Source: Floccularia luteovirens
Taxonomy: Eukaryota; Basidiomycota; Agaricomycetes; Agaricales; Squamanitaceae
NCBI GenBank assembly: GCA_009739215.1
Contig: VSJF01000001.1
Span: forward strand, 62,001 to 126,000
Direction of reading: 5' to 3'
Length of the DNA: 64,000 bases
The notes under the pieces were generated by a model that searched no databases, was not told the origin of the DNA, and saw nothing but the letters and a program-made list of their open reading frames with translations. The position numbers were made by a program, and so were the translations under genes. Below are positions 11,191-23,012 of this stretch, piece by piece; position 1 is the stretch's first letter, and every line of letters starts with the position of its first letter.

Positions 11191-14100
11191 GGCCATTGCT
11201 CTGCATGGCATATCCGAGTCCATTATTGGAATATTACAATTATCTACTAAACTCATAGCATGGTATTTAGGTCATAGAATTTTAGTTACACACTTAGCAA
11301 AACATACAGTTGTTTTTTAATCTTGAAAATAAGCATCTTTGAACTGCCTCATTTGGATATTCATATCATAGTTGGATTGCATAATACTTAAGATGTAGAT
11401 CAGCTAGTTGAGGGACTAAGCAATGCACATAAGGCCTCATTAAAATCATATTATTTGTATTCTAAGATAAAGGAAGAATGACAATGACAACAAGGGAATA
11501 CTATGTATGTGAACAGAGCTTTAAAATTTATTTTTTCCTGCATGAAAACATATCAGCAGTGCCATAATAACTTACCAATTCAACCAAGTCATAGTCAGGA
11601 TGAAATGCGAATCGATTCAAGCATAGAAACACATCAGAATTGTCAAATGCAACTTAAATCTCCTAAAAGACAGTCAAAAATGCGAAGACATGAAGGAAAA
11701 TATACCATTTCTCACCCAAAACTTGTCCAAATCTTTTAGCATCAAATTCTACACCTTTCAATCAACTAGAAGCGTCTCAGATCCACAATGTACACAGCAG
11801 GGATCACAGAGGAAATGAAGAAAACATGAAATCCGAAGGTTAAGATGCATGTTCCCACGGTCGCAATACTCACCACACTCACTACGATAACGCGAAATCA
11901 AATCAAGCACAGCTTTTCTGATCGCATCAAAACACGCATCAAAGTATTTTTAAGCAGTGTACAATTCAAATTATGCAATGTAAACACTCTACAGACTGCA
12001 TTTCTTGACGCTACCTTTCGCAAATTTGCATATAAATTCTCCTCAACATCCTCTTTCGATCTATACCAAATGCGAGCATTTCTGTCCACTCGTTCTCTTT
12101 AAAATCGACATTCATTCAACGAAACGTTTCCTAACTAATCACCTACATTACTTGACATACACCAATACTATCATATGTTACAATGTACCTACTTCTCTAA
12201 TATACACATATTCCCTATACAACAAACCTCCTGCCTTTTGCTCTCCCCTCTCCACAATCTGTACCTTTTTTACACTAATGTACCAGATACAATATAAAAT
12301 TAATGGTTTTGAAGACAAGTCAAAACCACTCAACTAACATTCTCAAAACAAAAACAAAACAAAAACAAAATTTTTCACCTTCTTCCCAATGAACCATAGC
12401 AGGTTTTGTCATGCAGAAAAGATAGCCTTATGTCCCTGATATATAGTAAACAGCACATTGTCTGGGGGCACACACACTTCTGCAGCAGAACCATTTTTCC
12501 CACATCAAGCTTGAGACGAACACAAAATGTGTATGCCAATTATCACGTGCACAATTTCCCACGTCAAGCTTGAAACGAACAAAAAATCCCGGTTATAAGA
12601 CCGACTCCTTACGGACTCGGAACATGCAACTCATAGAAGACGAATTTTGTTGTTTGTGTATTGAGAGGTAAGTAAAGCTATCATGATTTTACCCTTTCAA
12701 CAAGAATCCGAGCAATTCAGTTAGATGCGATTGATTTGCCCTTACCAGGTCCATCCTTTGTTAGAGGTCTCCACAACTGTAACACCCTCAACTCTTTCTG
12801 ATTATCAATTTCTACTCGGTGTAGATATGACAATATATCCTCTTCTACAAGGGCGACTATAACACCGGTTTCTACACCTAGTCTCCTGTATGCATGTGTC
12901 CCTTCACATACCTATTAGGGGACAGATCATTTGCCTGAAGGAAACCGTGCTAGGGAGCCTATTGAGTTCGTGACAGAAAAGTTGGGTTATGTTCTCTGTG
13001 AGCGAGAAAGTCTGCCAGTTGATCCACCCAATCGGTGATATCTATAGTCATATACATAAGGTATGTTCACTTCCACGATGTGAGACAGGAACTAAATCAA
13101 TGATTGCAGGGCCTCTGTCTATCCACTCCAAGGCTTTACCAGACTCTATTCAGTCTGGCAGAACGCTTTGCATCTGGTGTAGCTAAGGGGAATGTTACCA
13201 ACAATCAGATGCTGTGTGAATATGCGGGATGTTACGTTCTGGTCTGACCTATGTTTATTGAATTCTTATTTTTCACTAGAGGTGCACATAATTATGTATT
13301 CACCCGCTCTGGAAAAGCTCAACAGGTGTCAGGACACCTCGCGACTGCACCAAGCTGCACCAACGTTATTAGCAATTCGACAGGATCGTGTACGCATTTT
13401 ACAAATCTCAGAGGAGTAGTCTCGAAAAAGACAGTTCATGCAATCAAATAACATCTAAACTCGTTTCACTTTTGGTTTTATGGTAAGAGAATGGCCATGA
13501 TACATGCTTACACTGTTGGCGGCGTTTTGTTCATCAATCCTCGCCACTACATCCGTGACACTGAAAATGCATTGGTTCGTCTGGGATGTAATCACTTCGA
13601 CTAACATGCATGTGTTCCGATACTTTATCACCATGTTCAACTGTTCGGACGGCACCAACTAATTATGGAATTTCCGCGTTCATGGATTATTCCTTTTGGC
13701 TGGTGGACAACTTTGGATCTTGGTGCCTAGAGCATCTCAGAACAAATCCACTCAGAATACGCAGCCGTGTGATAATGCAATAACAATCGACTCTTTTAAT
13801 TGTCACTCTGATATACCGTATCATAATCTACATGGGCTCTTCGTGATTCCTCTACTCCCTTAACCACTGTACAATTATTATGTTTAATGTCACACAGCCT
13901 CAATGACCTGCACTCTCCTCAGCAGTACCAGCCAAGCAGGCCTAGAACCGCATGTAACTTATGAGAGGTACTCGCATTATATAATTTACACAACAGCTGT
14001 TGAGTCCCAGGACTCGAGCATTCTGGGGATGGAGCAGACCGTCTGGACATTTCCGAGATAGAGCAATGGCATACGTCAAAATGAACTTGTAAGCTGGGCC

Positions 14101-14197
14101 CGCTTGGTGGACATATTAATGAGAGAAGGTGCAAATGGAAGACAGGATTACACTAGATACAAAATATATTACCATGTAAATGCAGTAATAGAAGAGT
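11191..14197. other. AT-rich region between R2 and the NLR gene, no supported gene
   Basis: About 3 kb without a gene I can defend. A short (AAAAC)n run lies at 12346-12372. Two similar segments near 12494 and 12556 repeat cccacatcaagcttgagacg and cccacgtcaagcttgaaacg. A plus-strand stretch from about 13000 to 13240 reads EKVCQLIHPIGDIYSHIHK, then a possible intron, then GLCLSTPRLYQTLFSLAERF. It may be an exon pair of an unknown or dead gene, but no family was recognised. The 3' flank of the NLR gene occupies the last few hundred bases. Confidence 0.4.
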
Positions 14198-17100
14198 TTA
14201 TGAGCTCGTCGAGTCTGTAGAACTGTCTTCGACATATAAAATATCTAAATGGCCAGAATCCCTGCCCACAACGAAATAATTGCCCCACTGAGCGATGCAT
14301 TGTGGGTTTACCTGGTCTACCCAACATAACCTCTTTCGAATTCCTTTCTCTTCACGTACAATCCATCCATCCTTGAATAAACGCACCCTCCTGTCTGTTT
14401 CTATTTCCCACCTGTGCTGCTCGAAGTCGACTTTCTCCCATTTCTCCCATCTGTATATTTCATCCTCGCCAACCATGTGTTTCATATATATCATCGTGCC
14501 ATCATGCGAGAATTCTATATCGCTCAACCACTTACGCTCATGTTTTGCAACAGCTTTGCTCTCCGCCATACCGAACACATACAGAGTGTCCTTTGAAAAC
14601 TCCCGACCAATGTTCAAACCCGCAATCCAGCGCCCATTGGGAGACCATGTGATCAATCCGTTGACGGATATTTCATGCAGCAAAGTCGGCTCATTTTTCG
14701 AGATATCCCATATGCGAGCCTCATCAAAGTAAACGACTGCAATCTTCTGCCCGTCAGGTGAGAAGGTGATGTTAATATGATTGATATTTTCCCGGATAAT
14801 GCAGAATAATGATGCAGATTCGAGAGACCAGATACTGACTGCATCAGAAGACACAGCCGCTACTCGTGAGCCATCTAAGGAGATAGTTACGAAATGTATA
14901 CGTTCGACGTGCGGTGATGACAATGGGGTGGATGACATGATTTGTGGCAAGGAAGACAAGTCCCACATCCGGATTGTGTTATTATGTAACGTCAGGAGGC
15001 GATGACCATCGGGAGAGAATGATGCGTTCTGTAGACGAAATGAGGCTTGAATGGAACCAAGTCGATCCCAGGATTCCGTGTTAAAGAAATGGATTCTACC
15101 AGGTGTAGACAGGGCAAGGGTGTCTCCGCTTTGGGACACGGCCATCCCCTCGATTTTGGCATCCAGTTGGAAGTGCTTAGTAGTGTGTTGGTCCGAATGC
15201 AAGTCCCAAAGATAGATCTTAGATAGATCTAAAACGGCAACCTGAGAGTCGTTGTGTAGAAACACAGCAGTGGGCAGTTTAAAGGATAGTTCCAGTTTCT
15301 TTAGAATCTTCTTTTTGTCGCAACCGATATCCCAAAGTTGAAGTCTCTTGTAATGCGTTACTGCACGCGTCGAATCCTTTGATATTGCCAGCACGTGCAC
15401 AATTGTGTTAATTCCACTTCTCCTTTTCATCTCTTTACCAATCGCTATGTCCCACACTTCTATCAACCCTCGCCCACCAATAACAAGCTGCGATCCGTCT
15501 CGACTCCACGCTATAGCATACACTTGACCTCCCGAATACTTGGTATGTAACTGCGCTCCAGATGTCGCATTCCAAACACGGATTGTCATATCTTCCGAAC
15601 AAGAAGCAATCCACTCCCCATCAGGGGCCCATGCAACACATCGAACACATTTCGTATGCCCGGTCAAGGTCCTCTTCGATATTCCAGTACCGGCATCCCA
15701 TATACATACGTCCCCATTTGATGACCCGGACGCAATCAGCTTCCCATCAGGGGAAAACATTGCCTGTCCTGCATCTGTGATGATTGTGAAGAGGCAAGCA
15801 CCCCATGCTGAATCTCGAAGCATTGACTTTATAATGGTATGGATTGATTTGTTGTCAGGATGAGTGTAGCAGGTGGTGAGCACGCATGACGGTGCCAGTG
15901 TGAGTCCAGATATGTACAGGTGTTCAGGACATTCGCTGATAGGTGTGTAACACCGTAGGACCAGTCGGTATGTGTCGTTGATCAATTGAACAATTTCGTT
16001 CTTGTCCCCGTCTTGCATGTGATTCTTGCAACCATACTTTGATTCTTCTGATATTCTTTCAATGAATCGAGTACACACCTTGCACCATGTAAGTGCCACA
16101 AGCATAGCTGGAACAGCAACATCAAGCTCATTCATATAACTCAACACCTCCACCCACACTAGCAACTTCATCCGCATGAACTCTGTCACTGCATCCAGGA
16201 TGTCTTGGTCTGGATTGTCGATTTTCGATAGGTGTGTTGTCCAGTGAATACATGAGTATTGTAAACTTGGTTGAATACATTTTTTGACAGCAGCTTGCAG
16301 GTCGGGGATATCAGATTTCATCATCGTCGGATCATTGAGCTTGCAAATGTTCCTTTTCAGAGGAAATCTGGCAGTCATCACCTTCAAACAGGTCAATGCC
16401 AATCGTTCATGGTGTGAAGAGGGGTTAATGTAGAAATTCGGATCGGTACAGCGCTCCTTATCAACAAGGAACTGCGGGAAGCTTGCATGCAACATTCGAA
16501 TCTGGACGTCGTCCTTGTCCGGCGTCAGGATGATCGAACCAAGTCGCTTGAGAATATCCCGGATAAATCGCATCTCGACATCAATCAGATCTGTCAAGCC
16601 GTTTGTCGATACCTGGTTTTGAAGCAAAGCGAGACTGCCAAGTACAACTCGGATATACTCCCGCATACCTGGAATTTTGAACCATTGTTCGAGTGCGTTC
16701 GTCAACACAGTGAGATATAACTTGTCCAGATTTTCCAGACTGAACGCCACGCTAGACGGATCACCGGATAAGATGGCTTCCAGGACGTGAACAGCGTGGT
16801 CTGGATAGTCTTCCAGGAATTTAAAAATAGTGTAAGCATATATGAACAGTCCGGCGGAAACATTGGTAAGGCCTTCGATAACACTGGGAATTCCTTCGAG
16901 TATCGTCTTCCAGCAGCTGAGATTCTTCAGTTTCATGTTGAAAAAAAGCTTGATGTCTCCATCAACGATCTCTCGTTGTACTTCATGTAATCTGAATGGT
17001 TTCGATACTTGGCGAATCTCTTCTGTGTTCAATGCAGCTTCGATCTTCATTTCTGGTCTGGTGGTCACAAGCACCCGGACAGGGAATGGGATTTTGGGGA

Positions 17101-18574
17101 GCTGTTCCATGAAGAGGAAAAGAAGTCGGGTCACTTCACCCTGAGCTGCTTTGGTGCACTCATCGAGTGCATCAAGAACAAGTATGATTGGGTGGTGTGA
17201 TGCCTCAACGTTCTTGAGTGGTTTGATTATGAGGTTGTCAAGATCCATTTGAAGCTGTTCCCCTTGTTTTCCTTTCCGACTGTACTCTCGAGCAGCTTTT
17301 GCGATGTGGGAATATAGGCCAGTCTGATTGTGTGCCAGCTGGTATGCGATCGTTGTCAACACGTATGTCGTTGTGTTGAAATCACTAGCGCCTTCTACAA
17401 AGAAAAATGAAGCACCAAGCGCCCCTTCCTTTTCCAATCTATGGGCAATCTCATAAGCGATGGTAGATTTACCAGTGCCCGCGCCGCCACTTAGAACGTA
17501 TATGAAAGAGCTGTCATCAGGTGTGTGTTGCCGGAGAGACCATTCAGTGATTTCTTGGAGTATTGCAGTTCTGGTGCCAGGCAGTGTTCCCGATTTTGTT
17601 GGGTTGGATGCAGAAGAGTAGGTGGCGTTGACGTGTGGCAGCTTGTCAAGTGCTTTTTCGTTGACTGCAAAGTAAGCAGTCAATCAGCAGTCCTGATAGT
17701 CGCAGCGAGAGGAACTTACGGTCCCGCTCTTCACGTTCTTCGCGTTCTGCACGCTCCCGTTTTTCACGTTTTTCACGTTCTACACGCTCCTGTTCTGCAC
17801 GTTCCAGCTCTTTTTGTTGTTTAACTTTTATTTCCTATGAAATCATATCAGAACGATTGTCCAGCAACACAGAAGATTCATACCTTGATATCGTCAACAA
17901 TGCCATTTATTAACATTTCGACAGTGATTGAACCTTGCACCTATGTCATATAACAGATCATATAACATTACAGAGCAGTCGATTGGTATCCATGGACGAA
18001 GATCGTACCTGGAATCTCCTTCTTGCCTCATCAATTCCTGATTTGATTCCTGATAACGTATCTGAATTCTTTTTGCGGAGCAGTATTCCGAGGAATCCAG
18101 TTTCAAGGTTCGTCGTGTCCTTCATCAGATTTTTCAGATCTCTGCGATCGTCAAGTTATAAGCAAAATATGTGTTAGCCATGACGAAAACTCACTGTTCG
18201 AGAGTGGCCAATCTCTTCTTCAGCTCAGGTGAATTTACCAGACGGGTCCGTGTTTGATCATCGGTTCCCACAGAATTGGCCATTTCTGCTGTCTCCGTGA
18301 TAATCGATGCAAGTGCATCTATATTTTTTGCTATTTCAGCTCGTGTTTTTTTGTTTCCTTCAGCAACCTAAACAACAAAAACATTTATTCATGCGTAGAG
18401 GTAAATTTATTATAGACGTACCAAAATTACACCAATGAGATCGGATAATACAGACGCAATAGTCTTTAATCCAGGTACAGGGACCAGGTCGAGTGGTTCC
18501 TTTGCCATATCAAGAGCGTCCTTTGCCACAGTAAGAGTGTCAATGAGACGTTGATTTGTTTTGGATGAAGACAT
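14198..18574 (-). CDS. NACHT-WD40 NLR-like protein (STAND NTPase)
   Basis: The reconstructed protein is about 1,365 residues. Start ATG is at 18574 (MSSSKTNQRLIDTLTVAKDA), giving exons of about 18422-18574, 18195-18367, 18011-18142, 17885-17940 and 17719-17832, then one long exon to the stop at 14198. The N-terminal 200 residues are helical. A highly charged ERxxRE coiled coil follows, next to the NACHT domain. The P-loop is GGAGTGKST (about residue 275) and Walker B is ILVLDALDEC. The C-terminal half carries WD40-type blades, clearest at AMFSPDGKLIASGSSNGDVCIWD and CVAWAPDGEWIASCSEDMTIRVW. Such proteins act as signal-transducing switches, and fungal members include non-self recognition and programmed cell death regulators. 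The blades are not near-identical, so this is not the rapidly rearranging HET-E type. No disrupting lesion was seen. The 330 bases before the start, then repeat R3, are duplicated at the second NLR copy. Confidence 0.85.
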
Positions 18575-18904
18575 TGCTGGGACGGTCCTGAAAATGGGAG
18601 TGTTATTTCTGCATCACTGGTGACAACGAACAAGTTGGACAGACGTACCGTAGTATCAATTTCTCGACTATGGTAAGTATGAGTGTAAACCTGAAGAAGA
18701 TAAGGTTATAAAGGGCAGTCTGCACGAGTTGAATTTGCTGGGCGGCTAAGGTAGCTTCGCATCGCTCATCACATCTAGTTTGATAGTTTGTTTGTAAATT
18801 GTCGGTGTCCAAGAAGTTGGTTATATTGGAAGATGATCACATGATACTACTGCGCTGAATAAAAAAGAAACAGATAAATAACAAGTATCTAATGTATGAG
18901 TTTA
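18575..18904 (-). promoter_or_regulatory. NLR upstream region, duplicated
   Basis: This is the presumed promoter and leader of the NLR gene. It is matched by 27575-27904 ahead of the truncated NLR copy and joins repeat R at the same point (aacaacttactctgcg) in both places. A weaker match also reaches R1 near 1345-1410. Regulatory function is inferred from position only. Confidence 0.45.
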
Positions 18905-19960
18905 AACAACTTACTCTGCGTGAACCATGGTGTGGTCAAGTACGTGGTGATTTACACGACATGGGACTTGCTGATGATGTAGGTATGAGGACAACTGAGA
19001 AGGTTGACAGCACTGCAGGTGTGGAATCTTGAAGGTCTTCAGTTTCTGTGAGCAATCAAGAGTAGTGCATTACAATTGACTCCGATTCAGTTAACCCAAA
19101 ATTATAAGACAGTCTGAACCACATACATAGGAGATGACAGCTTGAGAGGCTCAGTTTTGTTCAGTGTCTTTTTCAGTAGTTATGAACTGGGTGACAACTG
19201 ATTTGCTGCTTCAAAAGTTCCAGTCGAATGTGTTCGTTCGAGAACATAATGGAAATACTGTATTGCCTCTGGTCAAGTTACCAATTTTGGTGTGTACGAT
19301 TGGTTTTCTATTTCTTTCCAATTCACTGACAACTCAAAACTTTTGCTTCGATCAACGAATATGTTTCTATACTATATGTATGTACATCATGGGGGAATAA
19401 CAAGAAAAGTCGGTCCTTTCTCTTTTTCACAACAATACAGTACACTGTATACTGCAAGATAATCACAACAACTAGATATATAAAGCGGTTTGGGGGGAGA
19501 CGAAGATGATTCGGGGCGGCAATAGAATTGGAACTGTCAGATCATGTATATTGAGCAGTAGTCCAACTGTAAAACTGTAAAATGCTGTCTTTGGAGAGGG
19601 ATGAATGGAAAAACATTTACAAGATTCAAGCACGAAAACGTTGGATCAAGAAAGAAATACCGAAATCACATAACAAGGTAACAGGACAAATTGTTGTGAG
19701 TTGCGTTATATCATCAAGATTCGTGAAGGACATAAGAAAACAATGACGGGGCAGTTAAAAAATGCCGTAAGAAGCGTGTACTTGACATCGTTGAAATCCA
19801 GTCGTAGGGCATGGATGAGACGTGATCGGAATGCGTGATACCATAGAAAAAATTTGAGAGCCAAGCGCAATCACTGCGTTGACGTAGATGTATGAATGCG
19901 AGGTAATGAAAAGGGACAGCATATTGAAGATCCATAGTTTTGAGCATAATTTCCGGGGGA
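18905..19960 (-). repeat. Dispersed repeat R, copy R3
   Basis: This is a minus-oriented copy of R forming the inner right end of the palindrome. Compared with R1 and R4 it lacks the part adjoining the NLR (about 285 bases present at 27925-28200), so R sequence begins directly at ccatggtgtggtcaag. The outer end reads MTNPPEIMLKTMDLQYAVPF then AFIHLRQR on the minus strand, a possible F-box-like remnant that is open for only 84 codons. Confidence 0.75.
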
Positions 19961-20965
19961 TTTGTCACCCAACCAATAAATCAAACTCTAATTGGTTTGT
20001 GTTAAGAAGCAGGAGTAGGTTGTCCACGAGGTCGAGGTCGATTAATCCTTAGAGTTTCACCAGGACTATTACACGGACAGGTCATCAACAACAAAAGAAA
20101 GAGAAGCAAAAAAGAGTAACTCACGTCATCATCCCACCAAGACCAACATTCTCCTTGAGCTCAGAAGATTGTTTCCCAACAGCACCTCCATACGCACTCG
20201 AGTTTGTGCTCCCACTCCTCTTCGATAGTTTCACAAACAGATGACCTCGACGCTCTAGCTTGAGAAAATCGTCGTCGATGACCATGCCCACGCGCCCTCG
20301 CTCTCGCTCTATTCCTCGTTGCAGTGAATGTAGACATCGGGTGGGTGACATTTGAGAGAATATTGTTGATATGGGACAAGTCGATACTGGATTGAGAACC
20401 TTCTGAAATCGAGGATCCATCAGAAGCGGAGAGTGGGGGCGTGTCACCACCAGAACTGGACGCGCATGTACTGGAACGAGACCTTGTAGCTGGTCCTGGT
20501 CGGGTGAAGACAGGAACGGGTCGGACTAAAAAAAGAGAATGTAAACATCTACCAAGGAAAGAAAAAACGAACGACTCACAAGTCATTGAAACATCCTCTC
20601 CATCCGCAATCAAACAGCTATCTTCCAAACTCTGCCTCTCCAATAATCCCTTTTGAACCTTAATCATCCTCTCCCCTCCGAACTGGTACGACGAAGTTGA
20701 AGCAATCGATGGTTTCTCCACGATCCTCGCCTTATTGGGTGAACCATAATCTTGTAGTAGGTAGTATTCGTCGAGATCGAATGATGAGGCTGAGATAGAT
20801 GAGAGTGCGTGGAAGACTGAATGTTTCGTTTCTTGTCAACGCGAACGCATGGTGAAGCATCTATAATCGAATCTATGGATCATCTTCTAACGTGACCTCC
20901 ACACAACATCTATAAGTACAGGTACTACAGAGAAGTTGTAGATTTCGTTGCTGACATTCCTAGGT
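19961..20965 (-). pseudogene. Fragment of a serine-rich conserved gene, two exons
   Basis: An open frame on minus runs from about 20820 (FHALSSISASSFDLDEYYLL) through EKPSIASTSSYQFGGERMIK and QSLEDSCLIADGEDVSMT. There is a GT...AG intron at about 20525-20580, then RPVPVFTRPGPATRSRSST, SHINNILSNVTHPMSTFTAT and an Arg-rich HGHRRRFSQARASRSSVCET. The frame then ends at 20161. An alternative second-exon frame continues to 20121, reading DDDFLKLERRGHLFVKLSKR, and abuts a splice-like gtgagt. Two long overlapping readings across an intact intron suggest a real gene body that is cut off, with no start codon in context. The segment is absent from the left arm. I do not recognise the full family. Confidence 0.5.
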
Positions 20966-21645
20966 TGCTGTTGGATGAGAGGGGAATGATGTGCCCACGC
21001 CCGAATGTTTGATTCCGTATTTGCATTCCATTTTCAGTTGGCAATTTGCATGGAGGCATCTTTACTCTATCTCGAAACCTCAAAAAATTATTCTACCGTG
21101 GCCTTTGGTGTCCCAGACAAGATCTTCAAGCTCCACAAATTTTTTCTAGAATTTATGAATATTTCTACGCTTCGGTTTGCCAGTTTCAAGAGGATGTGGT
21201 AGTGATCGCCATTTGAATTTTCAAGTGAACAGTTTTCCTTTACGATTGTCTGCCCTATTTTTTAACTTGAAAGAGTGCCCACAAACTCACCAAAAATAAC
21301 TTTGTGGCCGTCAGAAATAAGCCTTGGACATCCAGCAGAGCAGCGAGCCACAAACACTATTCTATCCTCAACCTCACCTACGTACACTCATACCAATGTG
21401 CTTCGACAAGTCGGTCCTGAGGCCCAACAATATCATAACGACAACCACGGAACGGAATTACGCAGAGCTAAGAGGACAGCTCCTCGGTTAAACCATCACA
21501 ACCGAGCCAGTACGACTGTCGACCACATCTCACATTGGTGCCAAAGACAATATATAGTTCCCTGCATTTGGTATGAATTTAGTTGCTTGACCAAGAGTCA
21601 TTAATCATCTCATCTATTCTTCTAAGATCATATATCACCCCCCAA
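20966..21645. repeat. Inverted-duplication spacer block, right copy
   Basis: This is the reverse complement of about 9426-10103, with shared landmarks such as gaggggaatgatgtgcccacg and acttgtcgaagcacattgg in inverse. It contains the same short open frame (MFDSVFAFHFQLAICMEAS) as the left copy. Conservation of that frame probably reflects recent duplication rather than coding. Confidence 0.6.
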
Positions 21646-22258
21646 TTTCTGGAGGTTACTCAAACTTATACAATACCCTTTCAGTACTGGACCTGCGGTA
21701 TTTGTCAAATGTGCCCAATATTGTACCATGATAATCATGAGTAGTACTGAAGGTATTCGGCGTTAACATCGACTGGTTCTTATTTGACACCTTAATTGGA
21801 CAATACTGTATGCACGTCCTGACATGGGCTTCACGTATCTAACAAACTGCTTTTAGTCTTTTACTGCACCCACCTTTTCAATCACAAAAAGCTCCTGACG
21901 TCCTAGGTAAGATAAGTGTAATTATACTTTTGCGAAATCTCACTCCTCCTTTCAATCCATATTATATTCATTATAGAAGCAGCGCAGATAGTAATGGCCA
22001 CTGCTGATGAATTTCATTGGTTTGTCGTTGGCTGCGGACACATGGATGTACTCCAGAAAGTATTATCTTTCTACGTTCGACTCCCTGTTGATTAATGCCG
22101 CGATTGGTTACATTGTTCAGACAATCTTAAATCACCAAAGGGGCGACTCCCCAGGGTTACTGGGATCCATGATACGCATGGTTGCAGGGGTACCAAATTG
22201 TTCCGAAGAGATATTAGCGAAGCAATTAGGTAGGGGTGCTGTCACTACGACTTTAGCG
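21646..22258. other. Right-arm-specific segment
   Basis: This unrelated sequence lies at the same joint as 9108-9425 in the left arm. A plus-strand open frame from 22007 (92 codons) has no recognisable motif and crosses into the conserved block, so I do not call it a gene. No terminal inverted repeats were noticed. Confidence 0.4.
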
Positions 22259-22690
22259 CCAGAAAATGAAATATTACAATTCTAAAACAAATAAACCAAT
22301 GCAGGATAATCCTCAATGAGAGAATACGCACCAATGGTCGGCCGTCAGCCGTGAAAAAGACCTCAGTGTTGGTTGTAACGTCTGCACTACGAGCACTTCC
22401 AACATCAGCGGTACCTACAGAAGTTATGCAAACTGCAAGCACATAATACAGTGCACGATATATTGGTGCTTACCGTATACAACAACAATGTCCTCCTGAT
22501 TCAATGCTAGGATAACTGGTGATGCCTTGCCCCTCGAGTGGTTTGGTTGCGTTTTCTGAGACGTACCACATATAAAAGCTGGGATGGCCGAAATAACAGC
22601 AATAGAAGTTGTCAAAAAATGCATATTTTACTCGTACTAGGGGCTGACTTAAAATAAAATAAAAAATGTTGGCAACAGCAATGAAGTAGA
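22259..22690 (-). pseudogene. Unidentified exon-like fragment, right arm copy
   Basis: The minus strand reads GKASPVILALNQEDIVVVYG, an intron with gtaagc and ctgtag ends, then TADVGSARSADVTTNTEVFF and ADGRPLV, followed by another 5' splice-like gtgcgt/gtacgt. It matches the left-arm block at 8700-9060 but lacks the in-frame stop there, so it is the better preserved copy. The product is not recognised, and no start or end could be assigned. Confidence 0.4.
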
Positions 22691-23012
22691 TACTTGGATT
22701 ACTGTTGTCAGCATCTTGTCGTAGCAAAGGTGGGTTGACTACAAAGGTAAAACAATTGAAGCTTGAACCCCGATTGAAGGGCGTGTATATAAATCTGGCA
22801 CTGCTTCACGGTGATAGATCTGCAGCCTTTGTCGGTGCACTGCAAAAGAGTGCCGAAATGTCACTTTGGGTAATTACTACTTCTTATATTTAAGTGTTGG
22901 ACACGATATTTAAAAGCTGTCGTGTCGTACACAGGACTGGTGGTACATCGGACTGAAGAATGTTTCTCGATGTATTCATTTTTCAATTCGACGCTGCAAC
23001 AGCTTCCGCACT

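Noticed and set aside
12346..12372. (AAAAC)n run as a retroelement tail
   Set aside because: It is a short simple repeat. No reverse transcriptase or target-site duplication was found nearby.
14295..14732. Plus-strand frame of 145 codons inside the NLR gene
   Set aside because: It lies wholly opposite the WD40 coding exon and has no motif of its own.
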